Shown: positions 1 to 12,261 of the stretch, piece by piece
Layout of the letters: the number at the start of each line of letters is the position of its first letter
Position numbering within the stretch: the first letter of the stretch is position 1
Origin: Yamagishiella unicocca
Lineage: Eukaryota > Chlorophyta > Chlorophyceae > Chlamydomonadales > Volvocaceae
Assembly: GCA_003116995.1 (NCBI GenBank)
Contig: BDSL01000019.1
Span: 186,001 to 250,000 of the forward strand
DNA length: 64,000 nucleotides
Reading direction: 5' to 3'
The notes under the pieces: model-generated
Told to the model about the DNA's origin: nothing
Database searches by the model: none
Seen by the model: the letters and a program-made list of their open reading frames with translations, nothing else
Made by a program: the position numbers and the translations under genes

Positions 1-3000
1 CCACTCGCCATCTGCTGCTGCCGCTGCTGCAGTGCCGGTCGATGCCGCGTCGTAGCCGCTGTCTGGCTCCCCAGTGCTGCTGCCGTGCACCGCCTCCCCC
101 CCCTCCCCATCCGCCCCCGCCGCCCCCTTGAGCGCCTCCGCCACCACCAGCGGCCGCCTGCCGTACACTCCATGTCGGCCAGCCGGCGGCAGCTGCGGCG
201 GGCCGGAAGGCTCCTTCAGGTCCACCCCCGCCGCCACCATCCGCCCCATGATGGCAGCGCGGAACAACGCCTGCTGCTCCACGCTGAGACGCGCCATGAA
301 GGTGGTGGGGCGGGAGACCGCGCCGGCGTTGTCTGCGTCGCGGTCGCCCTGCCAGTCCCGAGCGACCCCGCGGGCGTTGGAGACGGCTCGTGACGTCGCC
401 AGCGTCCGCAGCTGGCGGCGGAGTAGGCCCGCCTCCTCGTGCCACGCCGCCAGCTCCGCTTCCGCCGCCGCCAGCTGCTTCCCGTCCAACGCGGGGGGGG
501 AGGTTCCGGAGCGCTCAGCCAGGTTGCGGAGGTGCTCCACGTTGTCCTGCGGCACACGAAAGTGGTGGTGTGGCGGTGTGGTGGTTATGGTGTGGTGGTG
601 CGATGGGATGCGTGAGGGGGATGGCGTGAGTTCTGTTGTGGTTAGGTTGCACTGGGACCGGTGTTGACTGTTGACGGCCTAAGAGCAGCACCATGCCTGC
701 AGCACCGCAGGGGCACCCCTCCATTCCCTAACGCCTAGTTCTACAGCCAAAGCCCACCCCCCCAACCGCCCCAACCGCCGCGCCACTCACCCTCGCGGCA
801 GCGGCGAAGGGCCGGTACGACAGCGCCGCCCACGCCCGCATCGCCCGCTCGGGCTTCAGCCCCAGCGCCGCCGTCAGCCACGGCTCCCCCGTCGGCACCG
901 GCGCCGGCGGCAGCGCCACGCCGGCGGGCAGCGCCGCCGGCAGCAGCACACCTGCGCCACGGCCCGTCATCTTCAACTCTTTCGCCGTCGCAGCGAAGGC
1001 CTCCGGGCTCGCCTCGTACTCCAACAACAGCGCCATCCGGATCCTCTGAAGCTCGGCATCACCGCCGCCAGCTGCGTCCTGGCCAGCTGCCTCGTCGCCG
1101 ACCCGCGCCTTCGGCCCCGCCTTGATCAGCGGGTCGCCGCGCCTCAGTCGCGCGTGACGTGAGGCCGTGGCCATGGCGTCCAGGCGCAAGCTGTACTCGT
1201 GTTCGGTTAGGGACCCGCCGTCACGCAGCTGGCGCAGACGGTCGCGGGCGTAGTGGTGGTGGTTTCGGTGCGAGTGGCTGTCCAGGGAGGTCCAGGCGGC
1301 GCACAGCTCGACTGCCAGCTCCCCGGGGGGCCGCAGCAGGCGGTGGGGTTGGATGGCCTCCCAGGCGCTGGGCACTGGAAGGGGAGCCGGGGAGGAAGAC
1401 GTGGGACGACGGGCGCGCGTGAGACGAGGGAGTGCATGGACGATGGTTCCGGTGATTGCGAGTGAGCAGTTGTGCGAGCCGGCTAGATAGGTGTTGCTGG
1501 CAAGTATCAGGTGACTGGGAAAGCCCAATCTCGTATCTGTAACACCGTCCGCGCATCCTGACTCCCGCGACATCCCGTCACTCACGTGCCGCCTCCTGCT
1601 CGCGTGTCAGCACGTGCGTCATGGTACGACGCCACGGATGCCGCGTGTGGGGACCCCCGCCGCCTGCACTCCCGCCACCATCACCGCCCTGCACCAGCTC
1701 CTCCTCCTCCCCGTCCTCCTGGTGGTCTAGCTCGCCCTCGTAGGCACCAGTGGCCGGCAGCGACGAGCGCCGACCCGCCGTGCTCTTCCTCCCGACGCTC
1801 GTTCTGGGCTTCTTAGTAGCCCGGCTGGCCGCCGCCACCGCCGCCAGCAGCTCCTTCAGCGCCGGGTCGGAGATTGTCCCGGAATCGAATCGCCCGCGCA
1901 GCTTCTCTCGGACGCGCTCCAGCTGCGCACGCAAAAACACGCGTTTCGAAAGTGCGGGGGGCTTGCAATGGAAGGTAGGAAAGGCGGGCGCCCGCCGTCC
2001 AAGTGAGTCGCAGCAATGCGAAACGCAGTCTTATCACCCATCAACAGGACGGGATTGGCAAGATGACGATCAACACTGGCAAAAAATTAGCGAACCCCTG
2101 GGCTGGGGGGCCACCTACAATCCGTTTTCGGTTGGCGTAGTCCGTGGAGGACAGCTCCTGCAGCAGCCGCTCGTGGAGCTCCTGTGCCGTACCAACACGT
2201 GTGCGAGGGATGTGCGGACGAGAGGGTCACGTGCCATTCGGGGAGGATCGGTGTGGCCCAACTGATGAGGTAATGTCTCGGTTTAGGTGGTGTTGCAGAC
2301 GGGGTGAAAGGAGGTTCGTATGTTAAGAATGGCCAGGGCGTTGGACGGTTGGATGGTTGGTTCAGATCCTCAGGGTGCGGGCTGTATCGCTTGAGAGGGT
2401 TGCAGCACGACTCTGCGAGGACCTCCCGTCCCTACCTGCCCTCCCCGGCCAGACACCGCTGGCGTTCCCCCAACAACCGCCCAGCTATAGCCTCCTACAG
2501 CCCTACCCACCTTGGGCGGCAGCGCGGCCAGCTGTCCCACCAGCAAGTACGCGGGACTGGTTCGAGGAGTAGCCCACTGCCGGCCAGAGCCCTCTGGCCT
2601 TGAGGACGAGCCCTCTGGCCTTGAGGATGAGCCCTCCAGCTCGCTGTCGCAGTCGCCATCATCAGCCGCAGCCACAGGACCAACGTCTGCCGTGGCTGTG
2701 CTTGGCTCCTCGCCCGCTCCCTGCTGCCGCTCTTGGACGCCGAAGTGGCCGCCGTCCCTCCCCGCCTCCTGCAGGACGCTCCGCCAGTGGCGCGCTAGAA
2801 CCAGCGTCGCCTTCCGCATTACCTGCACCCCGGCGCGGGCCTGGTCGCTGTCCAGCTCCCCCTCCTCAGCCATCCTACGCGTTACGGCATACGTTGTACG
2901 ACGGCGTGTAGGTACGGCACGAGGACGACGGTGCAGTGGAAGCCAAGCCGACTTGCTGGCATGAGAAGTCCTAGACGCGATGCGTGCGAGCCACAGCGGA

Positions 3001-6000
3001 TTCGGGACGTTGCGGGGTTTTCCCTTAACCAGTACCGAAACGTGCGATCACTCCCGACGATCTTATTCCTTTTTGAAACCTGTAAACCCTAAACGATCCG
3101 CCAGAGCACCCACCCACACGCACAGCCGATCCAACCCAAAAACCCTTACCACCCAACAACCAACCCAACCACCAACCCACCGGTCGAGTAGGTTCAGCAT
3201 GCGATGCTTCAGCCTCTTGCGCGTCGCCGGCCCGAGCGGCTGCCACTGCTCCGCCAGCTGCGCGCTGCCCCACTCCGGCTCCGCCGCCGCGTGGCGCCAG
3301 AAGAGTGCGCCGGGAAGCTCCACGCCCTCCGCCGCCGCCTGCGCCTCCGCCTCCGCCGCGCCAGCTGCGGCCGCTGCGGACGCCGCCGCGTCATTCCGAC
3401 CATTGCGGAGAAAGAAAACCTGCAGCGGCGCCAGAAGCGCCGGCCGGCCGGCCATCATGAAGCGTAGACCCGTGGGTCAGCGAAAAGCGAAGCCCCCGCG
3501 TGGGTTACTTGAACACGGTCCTCAGCTTCCACAGGTCTATCCAACAGCACCCAAGATCATCCCGTCTGGCACAATCCCTGCCCCACACAGCTGCTGCTGG
3601 CATTTCCTGACGTGCCCACGGCATCACGCACACCGTATCCGAGCCCCTGTGCAGCATCCCAGCCGGACATGCCAGTTTCCGCACGTCGCGCTAAGCGACC
3701 TGTATGTATCACTGCCGCGGGGGGCCTTCAATCGCTGCCGATGGCCCTGGCCCCCTCCTGGCACCCTCCCTGGCTTCATGGGTTGCGTACATAGAGTGAG
3801 GCCCTCCGTACCTGGAGTGAGGCTCGCCGCACCAGCTCTTCGCCCCGCCGCAGCCCCGCCTCATCCGTCATGCCCACATCCATCGCCCTCCGCAGGTTCC
3901 TCCGCAGGTTCTGGACCTGCGAGTTCTTGTGACCGAACGGTAGCTGCAGCCACACCGCGACCAGCGATTGGACCACCGCCTCGTTCGCCTCCGCTTCCGT
4001 CTCCGCTTCGCCCTTGCCATGGGGCGGAGGCGGCGATAAACGCGGCGCCAGCAGCAGCTGTAGCAGCTCGTTGCTTTGCAGCTGCAGCACCACCACGGCG
4101 GCCCGCACCGCCGCCTCCCCCGCTTCTACCGCCTCCTGCGCCAGCAAGCCGCTGGCCACGACGCGGCCGAGCTTGCGGCGCACGCTGCGCAGCAGGCGCG
4201 CGCGGGGATCCGGACCCATGGGTCTCAGGTAGTCCGCGAGCTGGCAGGCGCGCGTGTACTCGTCCAGATCCCTTCGCAGCACGTGACGCAGCAGCGGCTC
4301 CTGGGAGCGAGGGGAAATTGGCTTTCGGAGATGACGTACGGTACCGGTATGATGAGTCATGCTTGTGATAAATGCCTGCACGCCCTGCTCGCCCGTCCAC
4401 TAGACTCAGATACGCGCCCCACCGCATGGCGCCCCCCCCCCACAACCCAATGATCCGCCCTCCATTTGTCTTGTCCATTTGTCTTGCATCCCACCCAAAT
4501 TCTCCAGCATGCAGTCTCGAATCCTTCTCCAGAACAGGAACGCCTCCTCTCCAAGGTCAAGGTCCACCTGCTTTCTTCTACCGCCTACCGCCCAATGGCA
4601 CCGACGTACCTGCAGTCGCTCCAGCGCCGCCTCGGAGCTCAGCCCCAATCGCTCCACCAGCGCGGCGGCATCCAGCCCCTCCAGCCCCGCGCCGAGGCCC
4701 GCCAACGCCGCCGCCTCCATCCCCTGCGCCGCCGCGTCCTCCGCCTCGCTCTCCTCCGCTGGCGCACCCGCACCCTCGTTTGGTGCACCGTCAGCGCCAT
4801 CACCACTCTCCGCCTCCTCCGCATCAGCCTCCATATCTCCACGTTCGGCCGCTTCAGTCCCCGTCAGCCGCTGCTGCCGCTCCTTCGCGGAGGTGCGGAT
4901 GGCCTCTGTGCAGGCATCCTGTATCGCCGCCGCCGCCATTCGTTGCCGCGCCGCGTGGGTGTCACCGGGGGAGTAGACGACCTCCAGCCGCTTCATCGCT
5001 GTGCGGCGGTGGTATCGGATTGAGTCGCGCGTGCGGCTGCTCCAGACCTCCAACAGGGCGGCTCGGAGCTGCTCGGGCGGCTGGCGCAGCAGCTCGTCCG
5101 AGAGGTAGGCGGTGACGGGCGGCGGCACGGTCCCAGTCGCTGAGGAGCTAGTCGCGACATTGCCACCGCCAGTAGTGAAGTTGCTGCTCGAAGACTGCTC
5201 ATCGGCACTGATGACGCCGTCGGGCTTCATTCGGTCGAGAACCTTGAGGGGAAGGGAAATGAAGTGGGAAAGACGTCTCATGTTCCCTACATGGCCCCAT
5301 CCGCTTGCCTTAACTCCTGCGCCACGCACCGTCGCGCCTGCTGATCAATATGCAGGGATGGAAAGGCCGCGCCATGCTGCCGCTGTTGTTGTCCACCCAC
5401 CTCCTAAGCAACAGTTACCCGGTCGTCCCAGGCCGGACCCACGCGAAGTTCCTCCGGCTCACCTCTTGCAGCTCGTCCAGCTGCCGTTGGCCGAGCAAAC
5501 CCGCCCGGTGCACCTGTTGCGCAGCCTCCTTGACCCTGTACGACACACACACACAACATGGGAGCCGTGGGAATGGGGGCAAGGCACCCTTAGCCCGCAC
5601 CGCAAGAAGCTGTGTGCCACGGCGCTCGAGGGCCCGACCTGCAAGCGAAGCAACCGGCCTGCGCTCCTGCCAGCAAACATGTCCGTGACCCCCTACAGCG
5701 TCATGGCCCCGGCCAGCCCCGAAAGTCCGGCTGGGGCTGCTCCGAAACCTAGATTCTCCTCCTCCCCTCCTCCTCTCCAGGTGTGCATCCACCACCGCCA
5801 AACGAAATTCCGGCTGGGGCACCTCCGAAACCTTTTTCTCGTTGGTTTTACTAGTCTCTTACTGGTCTCTTACTGGTCTCTTACTGGTCTCTTACTGGTC
5901 TCTTACTGGTCTCTTACTGGTCTCTTAAGCACCGACCCACGGGTCTCCTCTCCTCCCTCCCAAAGCGTACATCCGCCACCGCCTGCCTAACCGCGCCCGC

Positions 6001-9000
6001 ACCAGCTCACGCTCCAGATCCCCGCCAGCGACCTACCTGCGGCAGTGGTATCGGAGCACATACCCGCCCCGCCCGGCCACGGCTGCCGCCACCGCCCTGC
6101 GGACCTCATCCACCGGCTGCAGCGTCATCCAGGCGGTGATGTACGCGGTGCGACCGTTGTAGTCGCAGCCAGCACTCTCCCCCTCCGCATCGCCCTCAGG
6201 GGCCGCCACGTCGCCATCAGCTGACAGAGCCGCTCCAGCAATCGCCTGGGACTTAGCAGTCGCGGCGACCTGCAGCCTGAGCTCGGTGGTCTTCCGGTCC
6301 ATGGCGCCGGACTCGAAGGCGGCCTGCGGTGCGGCACCGCGGCAGGCAGTGGGTATCCTCGGCGCCACACCCTGCCAAACGGATGACACTAGCAAAGGGG
6401 GAACGGGTGACACTAGCAACGGATGACACTAGCAAAGGGGGAACGGGTGACACTAGCAACGGATGACACTAGCAAAGGGGGAAGCCCACCAACCCTGGTT
6501 CCTTCCTCATCGGAGAGCCTCCCATCCGGGTTTCCCCTCCTATCCCACCCGAATCCTGGCGGGCGCCTTCGCCATTGGCACTCCAGATCGTTGCTGTCCG
6601 TGTACCTATTGAGCTCGTGGCCATTGATCCTGGTACGCGCGCGCCGCTGCCCTTTCCCCAACACCCCCGGGCACCCTCACCAGCAGCATCTCCTCCACCT
6701 CAGCCGCGCCGTTACCGATCCCCCTAATCGTCCTGCCGCGCCACTGCGCCGCCAGCAGTGCCGTCAGCCTCTCTGGCCGCAACTCCTCGCCGCTCAGCAG
6801 CAGCTGCCCCGGGGTCCGCTGCAGCACTACGAAGCGCAGAGCCTCCTGCTGCTCCGCCAGCAGCTCCGGCGCGGGGTGCGTCCCGGTTGCCACCAGGTGC
6901 TGAAGGACCTGCGCCGCCGTGGCGGCCGCGTCCTGGGTGGCGGGCCGGGGAGGTGAGCGGTGTCGGAGAGGAAAACCTTGAGGTGCACTATTCGTCCGCG
7001 AATCGGGAGACACGTGCCTACCTTGACCGGACCGCTTTGTCCGGTAACCCACCGCGGAGTTTTTCTCCAGACCTCCCCGTCTCATGTGTTTACGCCCCCC
7101 GCGAGTGTGCCGATCAGGCTAGAGGGTTAGTGTGACAACAATAAGTGATATGTCTATCTTTTCAACAGGCAGGTGTCCAGCCGAGGAGGCGGGCGTGCCC
7201 CCTCCGCCCTCCTGTCTACGCCAGTGAACGAAGCCTTGATTCCGCCCCCTGCTTCCGCCCCCTACTTCGCCCCCGCTTCCGCCCCCTGCCGCGATATGCA
7301 CCTGGACGCCCTGGATGCGCTTGGCCCGCCATGCGGTGTGCAGCGCCGCCTCCAGCTCCTCCGGAGGGCCGCTCAACAGCCCCCCCGTCAGCACCGGCGC
7401 CACCTCGAGCCAACGGCCCGCCTGCCGCCGCGCCTCCTGTACTGCCGCCAGCCGCTGCTGCAGCCCCTCGTCATCCAGCCGCCCCTCATCCACCAGGGTC
7501 TGGCGCGACAGACAGGCGTGAGAGGCGTGAGAGGTGCGACAGACAGGCGTGAGAGGCGCGACAGACAGGCGTGAGAGGCGCGACAGACAGGCGTGAGAGG
7601 CGCGACAGACAGGCGTGATTGGGAAAGGGAGCTCGAAAAAAGCTGAAGAGTGCAGGACATGAGGACGCAGTACTACACGGGGTAAGACGCGTCCCAGCAG
7701 ATTACGCAGCAGTCCGTCTGCGGCATACGGCGTGAAGGCAGTGACAGCCTGGGGGTGCCAGGGCGCCAAATTCGGAACGCAGGGGCCAGGGCCGAATCCT
7801 GGCCTCAGGCGGCAGACCACACCTGCAGCATCTTGCCCGCCTTCGCTCCGTGGAACTTGATGGAATGTTCGGAGGTGCAGCGCTGTCGCATCTCCGTCAT
7901 CATCGCTTCGCGCAGCTGCTCGGGCGGGGAGGCCAGGAAGTCCGGCTTCAGGTAGGTGGTGCTGAACGCCACGAACTGGCCCTGCGTGCTGCGGTTGTAC
8001 TCCACGGCGGCGGCAGGCTCTCCGCCGCCCGGGTCCTCACCCACACGTTTCGCCGGTTGCTGCGGCCGCAGTAGCTGTGGCTCCGCCGCTGGGTTGGTGT
8101 GATGCCCGTTACGGAGGGTTACGGCGGCCTGAGCGCGCAGGCTGGCTCGCTCGACGGCCGCCAGGCGGTCCGCCAGGTCGGGTCCCTCAGCCGGCAGCTG
8201 CCCCGCGGAGGCCCAGCCGCGCAGCCGGGTAGTCGCTTCCCGCGCATGTCGTATGACCTGCAGCATCACCAGTATCCCAAACCGGCAAATGTTCAAATGC
8301 AGCATCACCACAACCCACCCATGAAGGGCGGCAACCGAAAAGAACGCGACAGCATTTGTCATCGGGCATTGAACCAGCCCCGCCCGGCAGGCGCCCGGCC
8401 TGTCGACCCACATGACCCGCACGCCCCGTGACAGATATCAATGTGCCATACTGCACGCGCCATGCTCCGTCTTCTATAAACACCAAGCAGCCCGCCGGTG
8501 ATGTGCTGCTGGCTGTTGGAGACTCTGCCGCACCTTAAGCACTCCTTGCAGGTCACTCCACAGCTCGATCAGGGACACCTGCGATGTGACCCAAGGGTCA
8601 GTCGCAGCGGGCCAAGAAGAGGGCCGAAACGCCAGAGCTGCACACCACACTTCCGTCCCGTATTTGCCGCGAGGTGCAGCGGCCAGCGCCAACAATATGC
8701 AACCAGGTTTCCACCATTACCCTCTTCAAATCCCTGCCCCACTTAGGCTGTCACCCCCAATGCAGACATCAGCACCCGGACGAGGGCCGCCGCACCTCCA
8801 GGACGTCCAGCGGCTGCAGCAGCAGCGCCTGGTCGAGGTAGGCCGTGAGTCCGGCGCGCCGAGCCGAGCTGTCGCCGCTGCCACCGCTTTTCGAGCCGCC
8901 GCCGCCGCCGGCGTCGACACCATGGGCAACAGAGTCCGCCGCGGGAGGGCCGGCAGCCAACCCAGTTCGGTGCCCGTTCCAGTTTTCATTGCCGTACCCG

Positions 9001-9968
9001 ATATTGTTGCCGGCCCCATTACCGTTCCCGTTGCCATTACCGTCCCCGTTGCCGTTACGGTGGCCATTGCTGCTTCCATTACCAAGAGCGTGGCCGTTGC
9101 CGTTGAGGCCGGCCTGTGGCTTAGCGTCCCGAGCTGCCTGGCGCGACCCATTATCCGCCGAGTAGACGTCCGTGAGGGCTGCCGCACCGCTCGCCTGCTC
9201 TCCGGCCCAGGCTACAGCAGCGTCGACACCAGGGTCCCCTGTGGTCACGACCGCCTCAGCAACGCGACCCACAGCTCCTCCACCGCGTCCCGGCGTGGAT
9301 GCCTGCCGGGCGACATGCCCGCGGGCCCCCGGCGACGGTGGCCCTGCTGCTCCTGGCGCAGGGCTAGACGGCCGCCGACGGAGAGTGGAACCAGCGGACG
9401 GTGGCTGGGTGGCGGTGCGGTCCGTGGTCCGCCGACGACGGTCCGACGACGCCTGCTGGCGGCTGCCCGGGACTGGTGTAGCGGCTGTGCTGGCTGCAGA
9501 TGTGCCGTCGCGGCGGTCGTTCGAGACACCTGGAGGGCAAGGACCTCTTTGGTGTGAGTTGAAGCCCAGGTTGTTGCGATAGGTTGGTACATGGGATGGT
9601 ATCCGTGGGTGAATTTGGAAATCGCAGGCTAGGCTGTCAGGGCGCCGGGGAGATGGGACGAGGAAACAGAGCGAGCTTCTGATTGGGCATCTAGCAACAA
9701 TTGCTACCTCACCCGGATCGTTCATCATGTTGTGGAGTAGCTGCTCGTCCGCGGGGCTCACAGCGACTGCCACCATCGGCACGCGACGCTTCCCACACGA
9801 CGCTGGCAGGAGTGCCGCTGGGGGGAGTGGCCAAGACCTCCGTACAGAAGGCCATGATGGCCATGGCAAACGCGAGCCTTGCCCTTTCAGGGCAAGCTTG
9901 CGGGCTAGCGTCGCGCTCGTTGGTGGTGCTGGGGCTGCACTCTGAAATGCCGGCCGATCCTCGTGCAT
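1..9968 (-). CDS. Giant helical-repeat protein, 16 exons, C-terminus outside window
   Basis: I do not recognise the family. Exons read 9968-9713, 9529-8796, 8578-8534, 8257-7823, 7499-7302, 6932-6681, 6371-6037, 5535-5463, 5242-4610, 4300-3812, 3419-3181, 2874-2511, 2181-2119, 1922-1586, 1374-791 and 546 to below 1. Every junction is GT-AG and phases match throughout, giving at least 1,861 aa. After an Asn/Gly-rich N-terminal region (8900-9500) the protein is a series of about 11 degenerate ~70-residue units. Each has a first half like AYLSDELLRQPPEQLRAALL, a W/R-rich second helix, then a helix-turn-helix like LVDEGRLDDEGLQQRLAAV. Acidic or Ala-rich linkers separate some units. Introns recur at the same places within units, pointing to exon duplication. 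Alpha-solenoid scaffolding or RNA binding is possible, but no OPR, PPR, TPR, ankyrin or HEAT signature is evident. The start codon is uncertain: ATG 9968 is the first in frame, and an upstream exon is possible. Confidence 0.72.
5852..5927. repeat. 11-bp minisatellite in an intron of the giant repeat gene
   Basis: About seven near-perfect copies of an 11-bp unit (GGTCTCTTACT on the plus strand). It lies in the intron between the exons at 5463-5535 and 6037-6371. Confidence 0.9.
6381..6480. repeat. 40-bp tandem repeat in an intron
   Basis: About 2.5 copies of a 40-bp unit containing GATGACACTAGCAA. It lies in the intron between the exons at 6037-6371 and 6681-6932, next to the 3' splice site of the 6371 exon. 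Confidence 0.9.
7503..7618. repeat. 22-bp minisatellite in an intron
   Basis: About five copies of a 22-bp unit containing GACAGACAGGCGTGAGAGG. On the coding (minus) strand it is pyrimidine-rich and directly abuts the 3' splice site of the exon ending at 7499, so it acts as an extended polypyrimidine tract. Confidence 0.9.
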
Positions 9969-10355
9969 TCGCCTTGCCTTACCAACACCTTATCTTTTAC
10001 TATCTGCTGGCATCGTCTGCTGCTGCTTAGGGATAGAGAGTGAAAATAGAACCTGAGGTCTTGTCAAATTTCCGGAGCGCTGGAAACCATGTTTAATCAA
10101 TGTGTCAAGTACAATGCAGATATAAGTATAATTCTTGCATCAAAGCATGGGGCGTGCAGGTCATGTAGTGAAGGGGCCTAGATGCATGCTGCGCGACGGC
10201 AAGCAACTTTTTAGCATTCCAACAACCTTGTACGTTTGATATATGATGATACCATCAAATCCTTATATACATGCTCATGCTCCTTAATGCTGGTACTCAA
10301 CGCGCGGCATAGCGTGTGCTAGCCTCGGACGCGTCGCGCTTGCAGCATTTTCGTC
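9969..10355. promoter_or_regulatory. Probable bidirectional promoter region
   Basis: An AT-richer gap of about 390 bp between divergently read genes (minus gene from 9968, plus gene from 10356). A TATA-like TATATA at 10264-10269 lies about 90 bp before ATG 10356. Further AT-rich stretches near 10115-10130 and 10240 could serve the minus-strand gene. No transcript evidence is available. Confidence 0.45.
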
Positions 10356-12195
10356 ATGCAGAGCCTATTGGCTTCAGCCGCTATCTTCGGTTCCCGTGCG
10401 CTGATCGCGCTGTCAGCACCAGCTGCGTCGCAAAGCTTAGTCGCCGGGTTGTTGCCATCGGCCGCCGTCCTTGGGCAGCGCTTACCAGCATGCAGTTCGG
10501 GGTGTTCAGCTACACTATTAACGTCGACCTCGGTCGCGGCCAGGGGCGAAAAGGCGCTTTGCACGTCGGCCTCCGCCAGTGCCGATGACGCCGCGCTTGC
10601 ACCTCGCGACGCCGCCGCGTCGCAACTGCAAGCCATCGCAACCTCATTGCCTCCGCCGCTTCACCTTGATGGCTCGCGTCGCGCTGACCCCGGCGAGCCG
10701 CGGTACACGGCACCCTACTGGGTCCCGGAAGATGTGCGCCGAGCGCACCATCTGCCCGCTGTCCTGTTCACGGACCCCTGGCCGTCCCACGACGAGCCCG
10801 AGACACGGAGGCTGCACGCTCGGCTTTGCATGGAGCAGCTGCGGCTGGCCGGCCGGCCCCTGAACCTGGAGCAGATCCGTGACGCGGTCAACGCGCAGCT
10901 GCGCAAGCAGCACGGCGACAGCGCGCCGCTGCTGGCCACCAGCGCCTACGTAAAGCAGCTGATGGAGCACATGCGCCGCAGCCGCCTGGTCTTCGGCAGG
11001 AAGAACCCCGAATCGGTGCTCAGCGCCGGGCACCGGGAGCACCCGCGTCTGTATGTGCCGCTGCCGTACCAGGCGGCACGCATGGGCCACCCGGAGCAGC
11101 TGGCGCGTGAGGACGAGTCGCGGCGGGAGGCTGCCGTGCAGAAGGCGATGAGGCGGCTGCGGAGGGGGAAGCCGCCATACCCCATACATCGCAGGTGCGC
11201 GCGGAGCGCGGTATGGGCCTTGTGCCGGGTGGGCCTTATGCCGGGTGGGCTGTTTGCGGGGTGGCCCTTGTGCCGGGTGGGCCTTGTGCCGGGTGTGGGC
11301 CTTGTGCCGGGGGGTCTCTCCTGCCGGGGTGGCGTACGAGGACGCGAGTTATTCGTACGCGGCAGGGGTGGGGCACGGGCGGGGCAGCATGAAAGGTGGA
11401 GCGTGGAGTGATGCGGCGGGCTTGGGGTTAAGAACGGCCCGGTGGATTCTGGATCTGGGTTCCAGCAGGCGGGAGGTCAGCTTGGCTTTCAACAGATAGG
11501 ATACTGATTTAAAATCAGGGTTCAAGAAGCCAGCAGGCCGCGAATTAGGGTTTCTAGCCGGCAGGAGGTAGGATCTCGATCCGGGTTTCAGCCAGCACGA
11601 TTCGGCGAATGATATAACCGAACGGACCCGGGATTTAGGCGTTAGCGTGCGCCCGAGCAAGCCTGGTGGCGCCAACTCCAGAGTTGGGGCTCGCTGTTGG
11701 GGCTGCGCCGCGAGCACGTTTCCGTTGTGTTCCTGCCGGGTGGGGCTTAGCCGCGTCAGCCGCGTCAGCCGCGTCGGCGTCCTGGAAGAAGAAGACCACC
11801 GCACGCCTTGGGCCGTTTAATGTGGGTCGTTGGGTAGTTACTCCAGGGAGGCGCCACGGCGGTGTCAATCCCAGTCGGTGCTGCAGTGGGCTGCCGCCCT
11901 GGGGCCCCCTATCGTCACCCGCCACCGTCATGGCGCTCGTTGCCGGCCCCATCCATCCACCCACCCACCCACCCACCCACCGTATCCGTCCTTCGTCGGC
12001 TCGCTGCTGTCCTTGCCACTCGTCCACCCACTCACTGCGTACCTTCGCCTCCCTGTGCCGCTGCACCCATCCACCTCTTCGGCGCTCTTCGGCGGTGTCC
12101 TGTCAACCTCTTCGGCGCGCAGGCGGGCTCGGTTCAGCATCTGGCAACACGAGCTAGCGCAGGAGGCGCTGCGGGCAGTGCAGCCGAGCGCCTGA
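10356..12195 (+). CDS. Protein with mitochondrial-type presequence, unknown function
   Basis: Two coding exons, 10356-11194 and 12123-12195, join in phase (CGC AG | G) to give 303 aa ending in TGA. The first ~85 residues are rich in Ala, Ser, Leu and Arg and lack acidic residues at the start, as in organelle presequences. The mature part begins around YTAPYWVPEDVRRAHH. It contains a charged helical stretch (residues ~150-210) and a basic segment near RRGKPPYPIHR at the exon junction. The short last exon ends FSIWQHELAQEAL. I do not recognise a domain; a small mitochondrial ribosomal or assembly factor would fit the size and composition, but that is inference. A TGTAA at 12257-12261, about 60 bp after the stop, supports the 3' end. 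Further exons inside the 928-nt intron cannot be excluded. Confidence 0.65.
11205..11330. repeat. GGGCCTTGTGCCGGGTG-type intronic minisatellite
   Basis: About seven imperfect copies of a unit near 18 bp (core CTTGTGCCGGGTGGGC). It begins just after the 5' splice site at 11194/11195. Confidence 0.85.
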
Positions 12196-12256
12196 GCGCA
12201 GGGCGGCTGCTTGGCAGGGCGTGCTTTACACTGAACTGGGTCGGCGTTTGTTTGTG

Positions 12257-12261
12257 TGTAA
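12257..12261 (+). terminator. TGTAA poly(A) signal
   Basis: The volvocine poly(A) element TGTAA, 62 bp after the stop codon at 12195. Confidence 0.6.

Noticed and set aside
1..9968. Octotricopeptide (OPR) or pentatricopeptide repeat protein
   Set aside because: The unit is ~70 residues, not 35-38, and lacks the PPPEW/LWALAxL or PPR signatures; PPEQL is a superficial resemblance.
9701..10030. Plus-strand 109-codon ORF opposite the first exon of the giant repeat gene
   Set aside because: The minus-strand exon 9713-9968 has a phase-matched donor into the next exon; the plus-strand frame has no splice partner or poly(A) signal.
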